Source: Opitutus sp. GAS368
GTDB lineage: Bacteria; Verrucomicrobiota; Verrucomicrobiia; Opitutales; Opitutaceae
Direction: 5' to 3'
NCBI GenBank assembly: GCA_945862035.1
Contig: CAMAXB010000181.1
Coordinates: 1 to 6,331 of the forward strand
DNA: 6,331 nucleotides
The notes beneath the pieces were generated by a model that was not told the origin of the DNA, searched no databases, and saw only the letters and a program-made list of their open reading frames with translations. Positions 1 to 5,565 of the stretch are shown here, piece by piece (position 1 is the stretch's first letter; each line of letters starts with the position of its first letter). Both the position numbers and the translations under genes were made by a program.

Positions 1-670
1 AGCTGGGGAAGACGCTCAGGCTGCTGCCGTCGACGCGGAACGTGCCGACCACCGAGGTGCCGGCGGCGCTGCTCAGTTGCACGCGGTAGTTGCGATTGGT
101 GTCAACCGCGGGGACAAAGAAGCTCATCGAGTTGGCCGACTCGAAGGAGGTGCGGGCCGGGACATTGTCGAAGTAGACCACATCCTGCGGCGAGAAGCCG
201 CGGCCGAGCACGCCAATGCGGGCCCCGACGGGACCGCGGTTGACCTCGAGCGAGAGGACGTAGCGGCCGACAATGCCCACGCGGGTGACCCCGGTGTAGA
301 CCTCGCGCTGGGTCACCGCGCCATTGTACTCCACCTGGTAGGGAGCCAGAATGTAGTAGGCGAGCTCGCTGCGACCGGGCTGAACCTGGTAGTCGAACTC
401 GAAGATGTCCGCCCCGAGCGGGCTGCGCTGCAGGGTGAAGTTCTGCCCGTCGACCACGATGCGCGGCTGGAGCGAACCCTCGACATAGCCCGGGGTATGG
501 GTGGTGATGCGAGCCGAGATCGTGTAAATCTGCGACGGGTTCTCCGGCAGCGAGGAAGGCGTGAGATTCGTGATCCTCACTTCATCGCAGCCGGTGAGGA
601 AACCGAGGCTCAAGGCCGCAGCCAGCCACAGGCAGATTCGTCTCGCGTGGGCGAACGGGTTGTTTTGCAT
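1..670 (-). CDS. Lipoprotein with IPT/TIG-like Ig domain (3' end outside window)
   Basis: The frame is open from an ATG at 670-668 to the window edge, giving 223 codons. The N-terminus is a textbook lipoprotein signal: a basic start (H8, R10, R11), a hydrophobic core from residue 12, and the lipobox LTGC with lipidated Cys28. The +2 residue is Asp29, which in enterobacteria causes retention in the inner membrane; whether that rule holds here is unknown. The rest is beta-rich. A first domain (about 31-135) is not recognised. A second (about 142-215) has the layout of an IPT/TIG immunoglobulin fold: GPVGARIGVLGRGF, then VVYFDNVPA, a Phe-Val-Pro turn near 185-187, and a closing VGTFRV strand. 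The function is unknown; such domains usually serve adhesion or extracellular scaffolding. It is divergent from hemW across a 49-bp AT-rich gap. No Shine-Dalgarno sequence is visible. I translated it base by base and found no internal stop. Confidence 0.85.
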   Translation of the reverse strand, partial: MQNNPFAHARRICLWLAAALSLGFLTGCDEVRITNLTPSSLPENPSQIYTISARITTHTPGYVEGSLQPRIVVDGQNFTLQRSPLGADIFEFDYQVQPGRSELAYYILAPYQVEYNGAVTQREVYTGVTRVGIVGRYVLSLEVNRGPVGARIGVLGRGFSPQDVVYFDNVPARTSFESANSMSFFVPAVDTNRNYRVQLSSAAGTSVVGTFRVDGSSLSVFPS

Positions 671-719
671 GATTTTGCTCAAGTAAAGTTAACGGATTAA
701 GCACCACAAAGACACCGCC
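671..719. promoter_or_regulatory. Divergent intergenic region, lipoprotein/hemW
   Basis: These 49 bp lie between two divergent start codons and are clearly richer in A+T than the flanking genes (for example AAGTAAAGTTAACGGATTAA at 681-700). Both promoters must lie here or inside the opposing genes. I could not fit a convincing -35/-10 pair in either direction: TTGCTC (675-680) and GATTAA (695-700) are only 14 bp apart. The region call rests on position and composition alone. Confidence 0.4.
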
Positions 720-1952
720 TTGGCAACAAGCGAAATAACGCCCGCCCCCTCCGAGGCACCCGCAGGAACCGCCCGCCCGCTGGGTGTGTACGTGCATGTC
801 CCCTTTTGCGCGAGCACCTGCGACTTCTGTGCCTTCTACCAAACCTCCCCGACCGCAGACGGGGTCGAGGGGTTCCTTTCCGGGATCGAGGAAGAGGCGA
901 ATCTGGTCGAATGGCCCCGTCCGGTCACCACCGTCTTCTGGGGTGGCGGCACCCCCGGCCTGCTCGCCCCGACCGATATCATTCGTCTCGGCGCCATCAT
1001 CCAACGCCGCTTAGGTTCCGTGTCGGCCACTCCGCCTTCCGAATTCCGCAGTCCGCAATTGCTCGAGTGGACCGTTGAACTGGCCCCGGCGTCGGTCACC
1101 GACGCACGCTTGGCCGCCCTGAAGGAAATTGGGGTGACGCGGATCTCAATGGGCGTGCAAAGTTTTCAGCCCGCCCTGCTGGACGCCCTTGGGCGTCAGC
1201 ACACCCTCGACCAGGTGATGCGCGCCTATGGCCGCATCCGCACCGCCGGCTTTGCCAGTGTGAACCTCGACCTGATGTTCGCGCTACCCGGCCAGACGGA
1301 GGCGGAGTGGAACGCGGACATTGATGCGGCGGTGGCGCTGGCGCCGGACCACTTGTCGGCGTACTGCCTCACTTTCGAGGAGGACACCAAGCTGTGGGTA
1401 AAGCTCTCGGCGGGACGGGTTAAATTAGACGTCGAAAACGAGGCGCAACTCTACGAGACCACCTGGGCGCGCCTGGCCGGCGCGGGCTATGCGCAGTACG
1501 AGGTGTCGAATTTCGCACGTCCTGGGCATGCCTGCCGGCACAACCTGGCCACTTGGCACATGCACGAGTGGGTCGGGCTCGGGCCGTCCGCCGCGTCGCA
1601 GCAGGGCGGCCTGCGGGGGGCCAACATCGCCGACCTGGTGGAGTGGCGCGCCCGGGTGGCGCGGGGAGCGCGCATGACCGAGGACCGCGTGGCGCTCACG
1701 CCGGCGCTCCTGCTGGAGGACTCGCTGATCTTTGGCCTCCGCATGAACGCAGGGGTCGACCTGAACGCCCTGCGGCACCGCTACCCGGATGCGCCGTGGT
1801 CCACGGTGGACGCCTTGGTGCAGCGTTTGGCCGAAGACGGCCTCGCCCTGCTCGAAACCGGACGCCTGCGATTGTCGGACCGTGGTCGTCTCCTCGCCGA
1901 TGCCGTCGGGGCGGAGATCATGGAGTCGATGGATGAACCGGTCTCCGCGTGA
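720..1952 (+). CDS. hemW: HemW-type radical SAM heme chaperone (HemN-like family)
   Basis: The 410-aa protein has the order of the HemN/HemW radical-SAM family. VYVHVPF leads into Cys30-x3-Cys34-x2-Cys37, which binds the [4Fe-4S] cluster. WGGGTP (74-79) is the SAM-contacting strand, and GVQSFQ (145-150), SAYCLTFEEDT (213-223) and YEVSNFARPGHACRHN (260-275) follow. A winged-helix-like C-terminal domain ends near LSDRGRLLAD. True coproporphyrinogen dehydrogenase HemN has CxxxCxxCxC; here the last Cys is followed by Ala-Phe, the HemW pattern, so a cytosolic heme chaperone is the better call. The usual HNxxYW motif reads HNLATW (274-279). The start is a TTG; an in-frame stop at 690-692 leaves no ATG upstream, and the family core begins only at about residue 21. 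Residues 100-115 look like an insertion and match a 7-bp repeat array in the DNA. No Shine-Dalgarno sequence is visible. Confidence 0.92.
   Translation: MATSEITPAPSEAPAGTARPLGVYVHVPFCASTCDFCAFYQTSPTADGVEGFLSGIEEEANLVEWPRPVTTVFWGGGTPGLLAPTDIIRLGAIIQRRLGSVSATPPSEFRSPQLLEWTVELAPASVTDARLAALKEIGVTRISMGVQSFQPALLDALGRQHTLDQVMRAYGRIRTAGFASVNLDLMFALPGQTEAEWNADIDAAVALAPDHLSAYCLTFEEDTKLWVKLSAGRVKLDVENEAQLYETTWARLAGAGYAQYEVSNFARPGHACRHNLATWHMHEWVGLGPSAASQQGGLRGANIADLVEWRARVARGARMTEDRVALTPALLLEDSLIFGLRMNAGVDLNALRHRYPDAPWSTVDALVQRLAEDGLALLETGRLRLSDRGRLLADAVGAEIMESMDEPVSA
1031..1058 (+). repeat. Degenerate 7-bp tandem array inside hemW
   Basis: Four consecutive heptamers all begin TCCG (TCCGCCT, TCCGAAT, TCCGCAG, TCCGCAA) and end in the related unit TTGCTCG. 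The array encodes part of residues 104-114 of HemW, a stretch that looks extra between a helix and the beta strand carrying TVELAP. It resembles the 7-bp repeats at 4963-5175. Confidence 0.6.
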
Positions 1953-1991
1953 AATTTGCCGAGAAAAACTCTGGCCTTGGTCCGCGCGCGC

Positions 1992-2018
1992 CGCGGGTTG
2001 ATCCTCCTCCGCGATTTT
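1992..2018 (+). terminator. Weak terminator-like hairpin after hemW
   Basis: CGCGG (1992-1996) can pair with CCGCG (2009-2013) around a 12-nt loop. It is followed by ATTTT (2014-2018), 40-66 bp past the hemW stop. The stem is only 5 bp and the T run short, and the structure ends 4 bp before the next start codon, so this may be chance. If real, it would end hemW transcripts and give the peptidase gene its own promoter. Confidence 0.25.
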
Positions 2019-2022
2019 CCTC

Positions 2023-3045
2023 ATGAGCTTCCGGGCCCTGATTTATTTGACCGTCGCGATGGGAGTGGCCGCCAGCACGGCCCAGGCCCAGCGGCTTGAC
2101 CTCGCTTGGCCGACGCCCAACACCGCGTTCCGCGATGGCCGGTCGATCGAGACCTTTATCCAGCCCACCGAATCGGGGGAGGTCACTTCCGGCCTGTTCG
2201 GCTGCGTGCGGACAAGTGGTTCCCAGTTTCACGAGGGGCTCGATCTGTACCCGGTGGCCCGCAACCGCCAGGGCGAGGCCACCGACAAGATCTTTGCCGC
2301 GCTGTCCGGTGTAGTCCGCCACATCAGCACCAAGCCCGGCGACAGCAGTTACGGCCGCTACATCGTGCTGGAGCACCCGGACGTCACGCCCGCGATCTAC
2401 ACCCTCTACGCCCACCTGAGCGTGGTGGAGAGCGGACTTAAGGTCGGCGATCGCGTCGCGACGGGCCAGACCATCGCGACGATGGGGCGGAGTGCGGGCG
2501 GCTACACGATCCCCAAGGAGCGGGCGCACCTGCACTTTGAGTTCGGTCTGCGGATGACGGACAACTTTTCCTCGTGGTACAGCTTCCGGAAGTTCGGCAG
2601 CCCCAATGTCCATGCGCTGTGGAACGGGATGAACCTGACGGGCTTCGACCCGCTCGACTTCTTCACGCGCTTCCGCGAACGCGAGGTGAATAATTTCCAG
2701 GAGTACCTCGCGCGCCAGCCGGCCGCCGTCACTTTCCGTATCGCGGCGGGGCGTGAGCCGGACTTTATCCGTCGTTACCCGGGCCTGCTGACGAAGCCGA
2801 TTCCTTCCTCGGGGCTGGCGGGCTGGGAAGTGAAGCTCAATCCCACGGGCCTGCCCTATGCCTGGACGCCGCTCACTGCGGCTGATGTCACGGGCATGGC
2901 GCCCAATGCGGTCCGCATCACTCAGGTGGATACAGAGCGGGTGCGCATGCACCGCTGCAAGCAGCTCGTGACCGCGCGTGGCACCGGACACGTCCCGGCC
3001 CGCGACCTGACCACGTTGCTGCAACTGGTGTTTGGGCTGCGGTGA
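2023..3045 (+). CDS. Secreted M23 (LytM-type) zinc metallopeptidase family protein
   Basis: The 340-aa protein begins with a Sec signal peptide: a hydrophobic core at about 5-17, with likely cleavage after Ala22 in STAQA|QR. The M23 fold covers about residues 52-178. All expected zinc and catalytic residues are present: His70 and Asp74 in FHEGLD, His131 in LYAHL, and His169/His171 in AHLHFE. The glycine-rich strands between (KVGDRVATGQTIATMG) are typical of the beta-barrel core. Members cut peptidoglycan cross-bridges or stems in the periplasm; with its full metal set, this one should be active rather than an EnvC/NlpD-like activator. Residues about 180-340 form a C-terminal region I do not recognise; it contains ARQPAAVTFRIAAG and WEVKLNPTGLPYAW, suggesting a second beta domain. 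It starts 70 bp after hemW with no Shine-Dalgarno sequence; a CTCCTCC run (2004-2010) precedes the start instead. Confidence 0.9.
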   Translation: MSFRALIYLTVAMGVAASTAQAQRLDLAWPTPNTAFRDGRSIETFIQPTESGEVTSGLFGCVRTSGSQFHEGLDLYPVARNRQGEATDKIFAALSGVVRHISTKPGDSSYGRYIVLEHPDVTPAIYTLYAHLSVVESGLKVGDRVATGQTIATMGRSAGGYTIPKERAHLHFEFGLRMTDNFSSWYSFRKFGSPNVHALWNGMNLTGFDPLDFFTRFREREVNNFQEYLARQPAAVTFRIAAGREPDFIRRYPGLLTKPIPSSGLAGWEVKLNPTGLPYAWTPLTAADVTGMAPNAVRITQVDTERVRMHRCKQLVTARGTGHVPARDLTTLLQLVFGLR

Positions 3046-3188
3046 GTATCGCGGGATCGCGGCCCCCTGTGCTTTTCTTTCCTGAATTCAAGGGTTCACC
3101 GATCCAAGATGACCTGCTGGCGGTTTGCCGCTTCCTGCGCCGGCAGTCGGCCGTTGATCAGCGCTGGGAGCGATTGGTCACTGGGTGA
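3042..3188 (+). CDS. Candidate small ORF coupled to the M23 peptidase (48 aa)
   Basis: A GTG at 3042-3044 overlaps the peptidase stop in a GTGA arrangement, the classic geometry for translational coupling. The frame runs 48 codons to TGA at 3186-3188. By my count about two thirds of third positions are G or C, rising to 20 of 25 in the last 25 codons, close to what a real gene here would show. The predicted C-terminal half (DDLLAVCRFLRRQ and onward) could form a basic amphipathic helix. No family is recognised. The ORF crosses the convergent stop of the minus-strand gene by 11 bp. It could equally be chance open frame or a decayed gene tail. Confidence 0.3.
   Translation: MSIAGSRPPVLFFPEFKGSPIQDDLLAVCRFLRRQSAVDQRWERLVTG
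3046..3177. other. Convergent intergenic region
   Basis: This gap separates the peptidase stop from the stop of the minus-strand coiled-coil gene. I found no convincing bidirectional terminator. GCGG-TTTG-CCGC at 3120-3131 gives only a 4-bp stem and has no T run. The CTTTTCTTTCCTG segment (about 3071-3083) is pyrimidine-rich but has no stem before it. The only other content is the candidate small ORF. Confidence 0.5.
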
Positions 3189-3945
3189 GCAGGGAGTACG
3201 TCGGGACGAGCAGCACGCCATAGGACGAGATGAACGTGATCTCGGGCTGGAGCGCGCTCTGCTCCTCCGGGGTCAGGAGGCCCAGCAGGCGTTGGGTCGC
3301 CTGCAGATTGGCGGCGCTCCACCCCTCGGTCCCCACCTCCTCGCCGGCGACGCCCGCCTTCAGGCCACGGATCAGGTCGCGCGCCTGAACCCTTCGGGCT
3401 TCATCCAAGGAGAAGACCTCTCCGAGCAGCGCCGACTGGAACTCGGCGAACACGGCGGGATCGGACTCAAGCTGCTCGGCGTCCTTGATGAAGGGCCCCA
3501 TCGAGAGAATGTTCAGTTCGTTCTCCCTGAGGCTCTGCTCGATCTCCTCCGGAGTCTGCAGCTTCCGCGCGGCGAAGAGGCGCTGGAGCGTCTGCCCGAC
3601 ATAGCGCCCGGCCTCTTGGGGCGTGCCGTAGGTAAAGGCCACCTGAGACTCGAGGGTGCGTTCGAGCAGAATGGAACCGGCGGGCGGGGCGTCTACGGGT
3701 CGGACCGGGGGTGCGAATTCCGCGACCCGCGCTTCCGCCGCGCGGAGACGGGCGACCAGAGTGGCTCGCTCGGCCTCGGCCCGCTGCCGGGCGGCGATGA
3801 GGATCCGCTCAGCGGTCGCGCGCTCCGCTTGGACGGCGTTTAATCGCTGCCACAGCGTGACCACCATCAGGCTCTGCACGACCAGGATCAGGGACAGAAC
3901 AAGCAGCCAAACGCGGGAGGGGGTGGTCGCGGCCACAGGTTTCAT
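3178..3945 (-). CDS. Membrane-anchored coiled-coil protein of unknown function
   Basis: The 255-aa protein starts at the ATG at 3945, 26 bp after the nadA stop and with AGAAG a few bases upstream. A longer form from a TTG at 3987 would overlap nadA by 16 bp and add 14 unconvincing residues. A single transmembrane helix (about 12-32) lies just after a short cytoplasmic tail with Lys2 and Arg11, so the bulk should face the periplasm. An Ala/Glu/Arg-rich coiled coil follows (about 33-76), then a Pro-rich linker (77-90), then a largely helical domain (about 91-255) with LTPEEQ at 224-229. That last motif faintly recalls the LTxxQ proteins (Spy/CpxP type), but the match is too short for assignment. 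It is probably co-transcribed with nadA, though nothing links it to NAD synthesis. No family recognised. Confidence 0.85.
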   Translation of the reverse strand: MKPVAATTPSRVWLLVLSLILVVQSLMVVTLWQRLNAVQAERATAERILIAARQRAEAERATLVARLRAAEARVAEFAPPVRPVDAPPAGSILLERTLESQVAFTYGTPQEAGRYVGQTLQRLFAARKLQTPEEIEQSLRENELNILSMGPFIKDAEQLESDPAVFAEFQSALLGEVFSLDEARRVQARDLIRGLKAGVAGEEVGTEGWSAANLQATQRLLGLLTPEEQSALQPEITFISSYGVLLVPTYSLLTQ

Positions 3946-3971
3946 GGCTTCTGGCCCGGCGTCCGGCCGGC

Positions 3972-4952
3972 TTAGCGCTTGCTCCAATCGAGCATGCGCT
4001 GGATTGGGATCAAGGCCGCGCTGCGAACTGGCTCAGGCACCTCAATCGCGGGCGAGAGCGTCTTGAGCGCATCCCGCACCTTCTCGATCGTGTTCATCTT
4101 CATGTAGCGGCAGTCGTTGCACGCACAGGAATCGGTCGGCCCCGCAATGAAGGTCTTGTCCGGTACTTCACGGCGGAGCCGGTGGAGCATGCCGCTCTCG
4201 GTCACGACAATGATCTGGTCGGACGGGTGGCTGCGGGAGAAGCCTACCATCAACTCGGTGCTGCACACCTCGTCCGCAAGGTCGCGCACGGCCTGCACGC
4301 ACTCCGGATGGGCGACGATGGGCGCTCCGGGAAATTGGGCGCGGACCTTCTCCAGAGCCTGCACGGTGAACTGAACGTGGGCATAGCAGGAGCCCGGCCA
4401 CAGCCGCATCTTGCGTCCCGTGCGCTGCGACACCCATTGGCCGAGGTTCTGGTCGGGGACGAAGAGAATCTCCCGGTCGGCGGGCACTTGCTGGACGATC
4501 TTGATCGCGTTGCCGCTCGTACAGATGACATCACTCTGCGCCTTTACCCCGGCCGAGCAGTTGATGTACGCAACGACATAGAGCCCGGGGTGGGCGGCCT
4601 TGTAGGCGGCGAGGCGGTCGGGGGGACAGGAATCGGAGAGGGAGCAGCCGGCGTTCAGGTCGGGCAGCAGGACCGTGCGGCCGGGGTTCACGATCTTGGC
4701 CGTCTCCGCCATGAAGTGCACGCCGCAGAACAGGATCACATCGGACTTGGCCGCTTGGGCGTGGTACGAAAGACCGAGCGAATCCCCCACGTAGTCGGCC
4801 ACCTGCTGAATCTCCTCGATCTGATAATTGTGGGCGAGGATGACCGCATTGCGCTCCTTCTTCAGGGCCCGCACCTCCTCCTGAATCGGCGACAGCCGGG
4901 GCACCTCGCGGCGCGGCGAAAGGACGAGGGGTTCGTAGTCGAGGACGGGCAT
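3972..4952 (-). CDS. nadA: Quinolinate synthase A
   Basis: NadA condenses iminoaspartate with dihydroxyacetone phosphate to quinolinate, the second step of de novo NAD synthesis in the cytosol. The 326-aa product shows the family motifs: LAHNYQ (39-44), CGVHFMAETAK (76-86), LNAGCSLSDSC (99-109), GSCYAHVQF (187-195), AHPEC (214-218), TESGM (251-255) and CACNDCRYMKMNT (276-288). By comparison with known NadA proteins, the three oxygen-labile [4Fe-4S] ligands should be Cys103, Cys189 and a Cys in the last cluster, probably Cys281 just before RYM. I chose the ATG at 4952; longer versions need TTG codons (for example at 4988) inside a 7-bp repeat array and add repeat-encoded residues such as VIGHFPFPSLP. 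Only pyrimidine-rich sequence precedes the ATG. nadB and nadC are not in the window. Confidence 0.96.
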   Translation of the reverse strand: MPVLDYEPLVLSPRREVPRLSPIQEEVRALKKERNAVILAHNYQIEEIQQVADYVGDSLGLSYHAQAAKSDVILFCGVHFMAETAKIVNPGRTVLLPDLNAGCSLSDSCPPDRLAAYKAAHPGLYVVAYINCSAGVKAQSDVICTSGNAIKIVQQVPADREILFVPDQNLGQWVSQRTGRKMRLWPGSCYAHVQFTVQALEKVRAQFPGAPIVAHPECVQAVRDLADEVCSTELMVGFSRSHPSDQIIVVTESGMLHRLRREVPDKTFIAGPTDSCACNDCRYMKMNTIEKVRDALKTLSPAIEVPEPVRSAALIPIQRMLDWSKR

Positions 4953-4962
4953 GGGGAGGGAC

Positions 4963-5004
4963 GGGAATGGGAAATGACCAATGACCAATGATCAATGTCC
5001 AATG
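4963..5004 (-). repeat. 7-bp tandem array A upstream of nadA
   Basis: Six consecutive heptamers each end in AATG: GGGAATG, GGAAATG, then ACCAATG twice, ATCAATG and TCCAATG. Read on the minus strand the unit is CATTNNN, usually CATTGGN. The array ends 10 bp upstream of the nadA start codon. Confidence 0.85.
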
Positions 5005-5036
5005 GCGAGCCTTAGGCAAATCGGCGGAAGTAATCC

Positions 5037-5064
5037 CGAATGACGAAATCCGAATGACGAATTG
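5037..5064 (-). repeat. 7-bp tandem array B
   Basis: Four heptamers start CGAA: CGAATGA, CGAAATC, CGAATGA and CGAATTG, so a 14-bp super-unit is nearly repeated twice. On the minus strand the unit is TCATTCG, a variant of the unit in arrays A and C. Confidence 0.8.
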
Positions 5065-5140
5065 GAGTCCGAGCGACCGAGGTGGGTGCGGCGGCCAGTT
5101 TCGCCCCTCGGCTTCTATTCGGGGCGGTTCGCTTTCCGCT

Positions 5141-5175
5141 CATTGGCCATTGCCCATTGGGCATGGGTCATTCCG
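5141..5175 (+). repeat. 7-bp tandem array C, inverted relative to array A
   Basis: Five heptamers start CAT: CATTGGC, CATTGCC, CATTGGG, CATGGGT and CATTCCG. Two looser units (GTTCGCT, TTCCGCT) precede them in phase at 5127-5140. The orientation is opposite to arrays A and B, so A and C form an imperfect inverted pair about 136 bp apart. Confidence 0.8.
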
Positions 5176-5191
5176 CGGTCTGCGGCCGCGG
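5173..5191 (-). terminator. GC hairpin just after the TPR stop codon
   Basis: CCGCGG at 5173-5178 and CCGCGG at 5186-5191 can form a 6-bp stem with a 7-nt loop, starting 1 bp after the TPR stop on the minus strand. No T run follows, so it is at best a transcript-end stabiliser or pause rather than a standard intrinsic terminator. CCGCGG is self-complementary and common in GC-rich DNA, so chance is a real alternative. Confidence 0.25.
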
Positions 5192-5192
5192 C

Positions 5193-5561
5193 CTAGCTTT
5201 TCGGCTGGAGCTTCTTCAACAGGAGCTTGAACTCGGGCGCGGTCTTCAATCCCTCGAGGTCAGGATCTTGGGACATCCAGTCGTAATCCTCATAGCCGAG
5301 GCTGACGGCCTGGCGCAGGGAGCGGAGGGCGTCGGCCCGTCGCTTGGACAGCGCGAGGCTGCAGGCGAGATTATAGTGCGCGGTCGCATTCTTCGGCTCG
5401 AGCTTCACCAAGCGGCGATCCATCCGCAGCCCGTCGGCAATCCGTCCGACCTTGGTATAGAGCCCGCCCAGAATCTCAATCACGTCGCTGTAGCGCGGCT
5501 CGCGCCGCAGGATGGACTCGTAAAAACCGATATCGAACGCGGGATCTTCCTTCTTGGGCAT
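5193..5561 (-). CDS. Small TPR end-of-group domain protein
   Basis: The 122-aa soluble protein has no signal peptide. Two tetratricopeptide-like helical pairs cover about residues 23-56 (VIEILGGLYTKVGR, then LVKLEP) and 57-90 (NATAHYNLACSLALSKR, then LRQAVSLGY). The tail DYDWMSQDPDLEGLKTAPEF (93-112) is the hallmark of the TPR end-of-group module that closes TPR arrays. Such proteins are scaffolds for protein contacts; no enzyme activity is expected. The ATG is 4 bp past the fur stop, so it is almost certainly in the fur transcript and may be read by coupled translation. The partner is unknown; joint action with the Fur protein is only a guess from the pairing. Confidence 0.87.
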   Translation of the reverse strand: MPKKEDPAFDIGFYESILRREPRYSDVIEILGGLYTKVGRIADGLRMDRRLVKLEPKNATAHYNLACSLALSKRRADALRSLRQAVSLGYEDYDWMSQDPDLEGLKTAPEFKLLLKKLQPKS

Positions 5562-5565
5562 GCCG

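Larger units (their letters stand above)
4953..5192. other. Repeat-rich spacer between TPR gene and nadA
   Basis: This 240-bp stretch has no credible ORF and is built largely of degenerate 7-bp tandem units in three arrays, listed separately. A 6-bp inverted repeat, CGCCCC (5102-5107) and GGGGCG (5121-5126) around a 13-nt loop, lies between arrays B and C. Any separate nadA promoter must be here; none could be identified with confidence. Confidence 0.7.

Noticed and set aside
77..700. Plus-strand open frame (207 codons) at the left end
   Set aside because: It is antisense to the lipoprotein frame, which has a lipobox and beta domains; the plus-strand product has no family features.
720..1952. 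Oxygen-independent coproporphyrinogen III dehydrogenase HemN
   Set aside because: The fourth Cys of CxxxCxxCxC is missing; the motif continues Ala-Phe as in HemW.
1918..3024. Long minus-strand open frame (368 codons) opposite the M23 gene
   Set aside because: It is antisense to a clear signal-peptide peptidase with full catalytic residues. Its translation is rich in Arg and Gly with no domain pattern, as expected of a mirror frame in GC-rich DNA.
3946..3987. TTG start at 3987 for the coiled-coil protein, overlapping nadA by 16 bp
   Set aside because: An ATG at 3945 lies 26 bp past nadA with an AGAAG upstream and sits directly before the membrane helix.
4182..4991. Plus-strand open frame (269 codons) opposite nadA
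   Set aside because: It is the complement of NadA in another frame, with no recognisable motifs.
4963..5175. CRISPR array
   Set aside because: The repeats are 7 bp, contiguous and degenerate, with no unique spacers and no cas genes nearby.
4953..5192. Insertion sequence or MITE between TPR and nadA
   Set aside because: No transposase, no clean terminal inverted repeats and no target-site duplication were seen. The inverted pairing comes from degenerate 7-bp arrays only, so it is reported as a repeat module.
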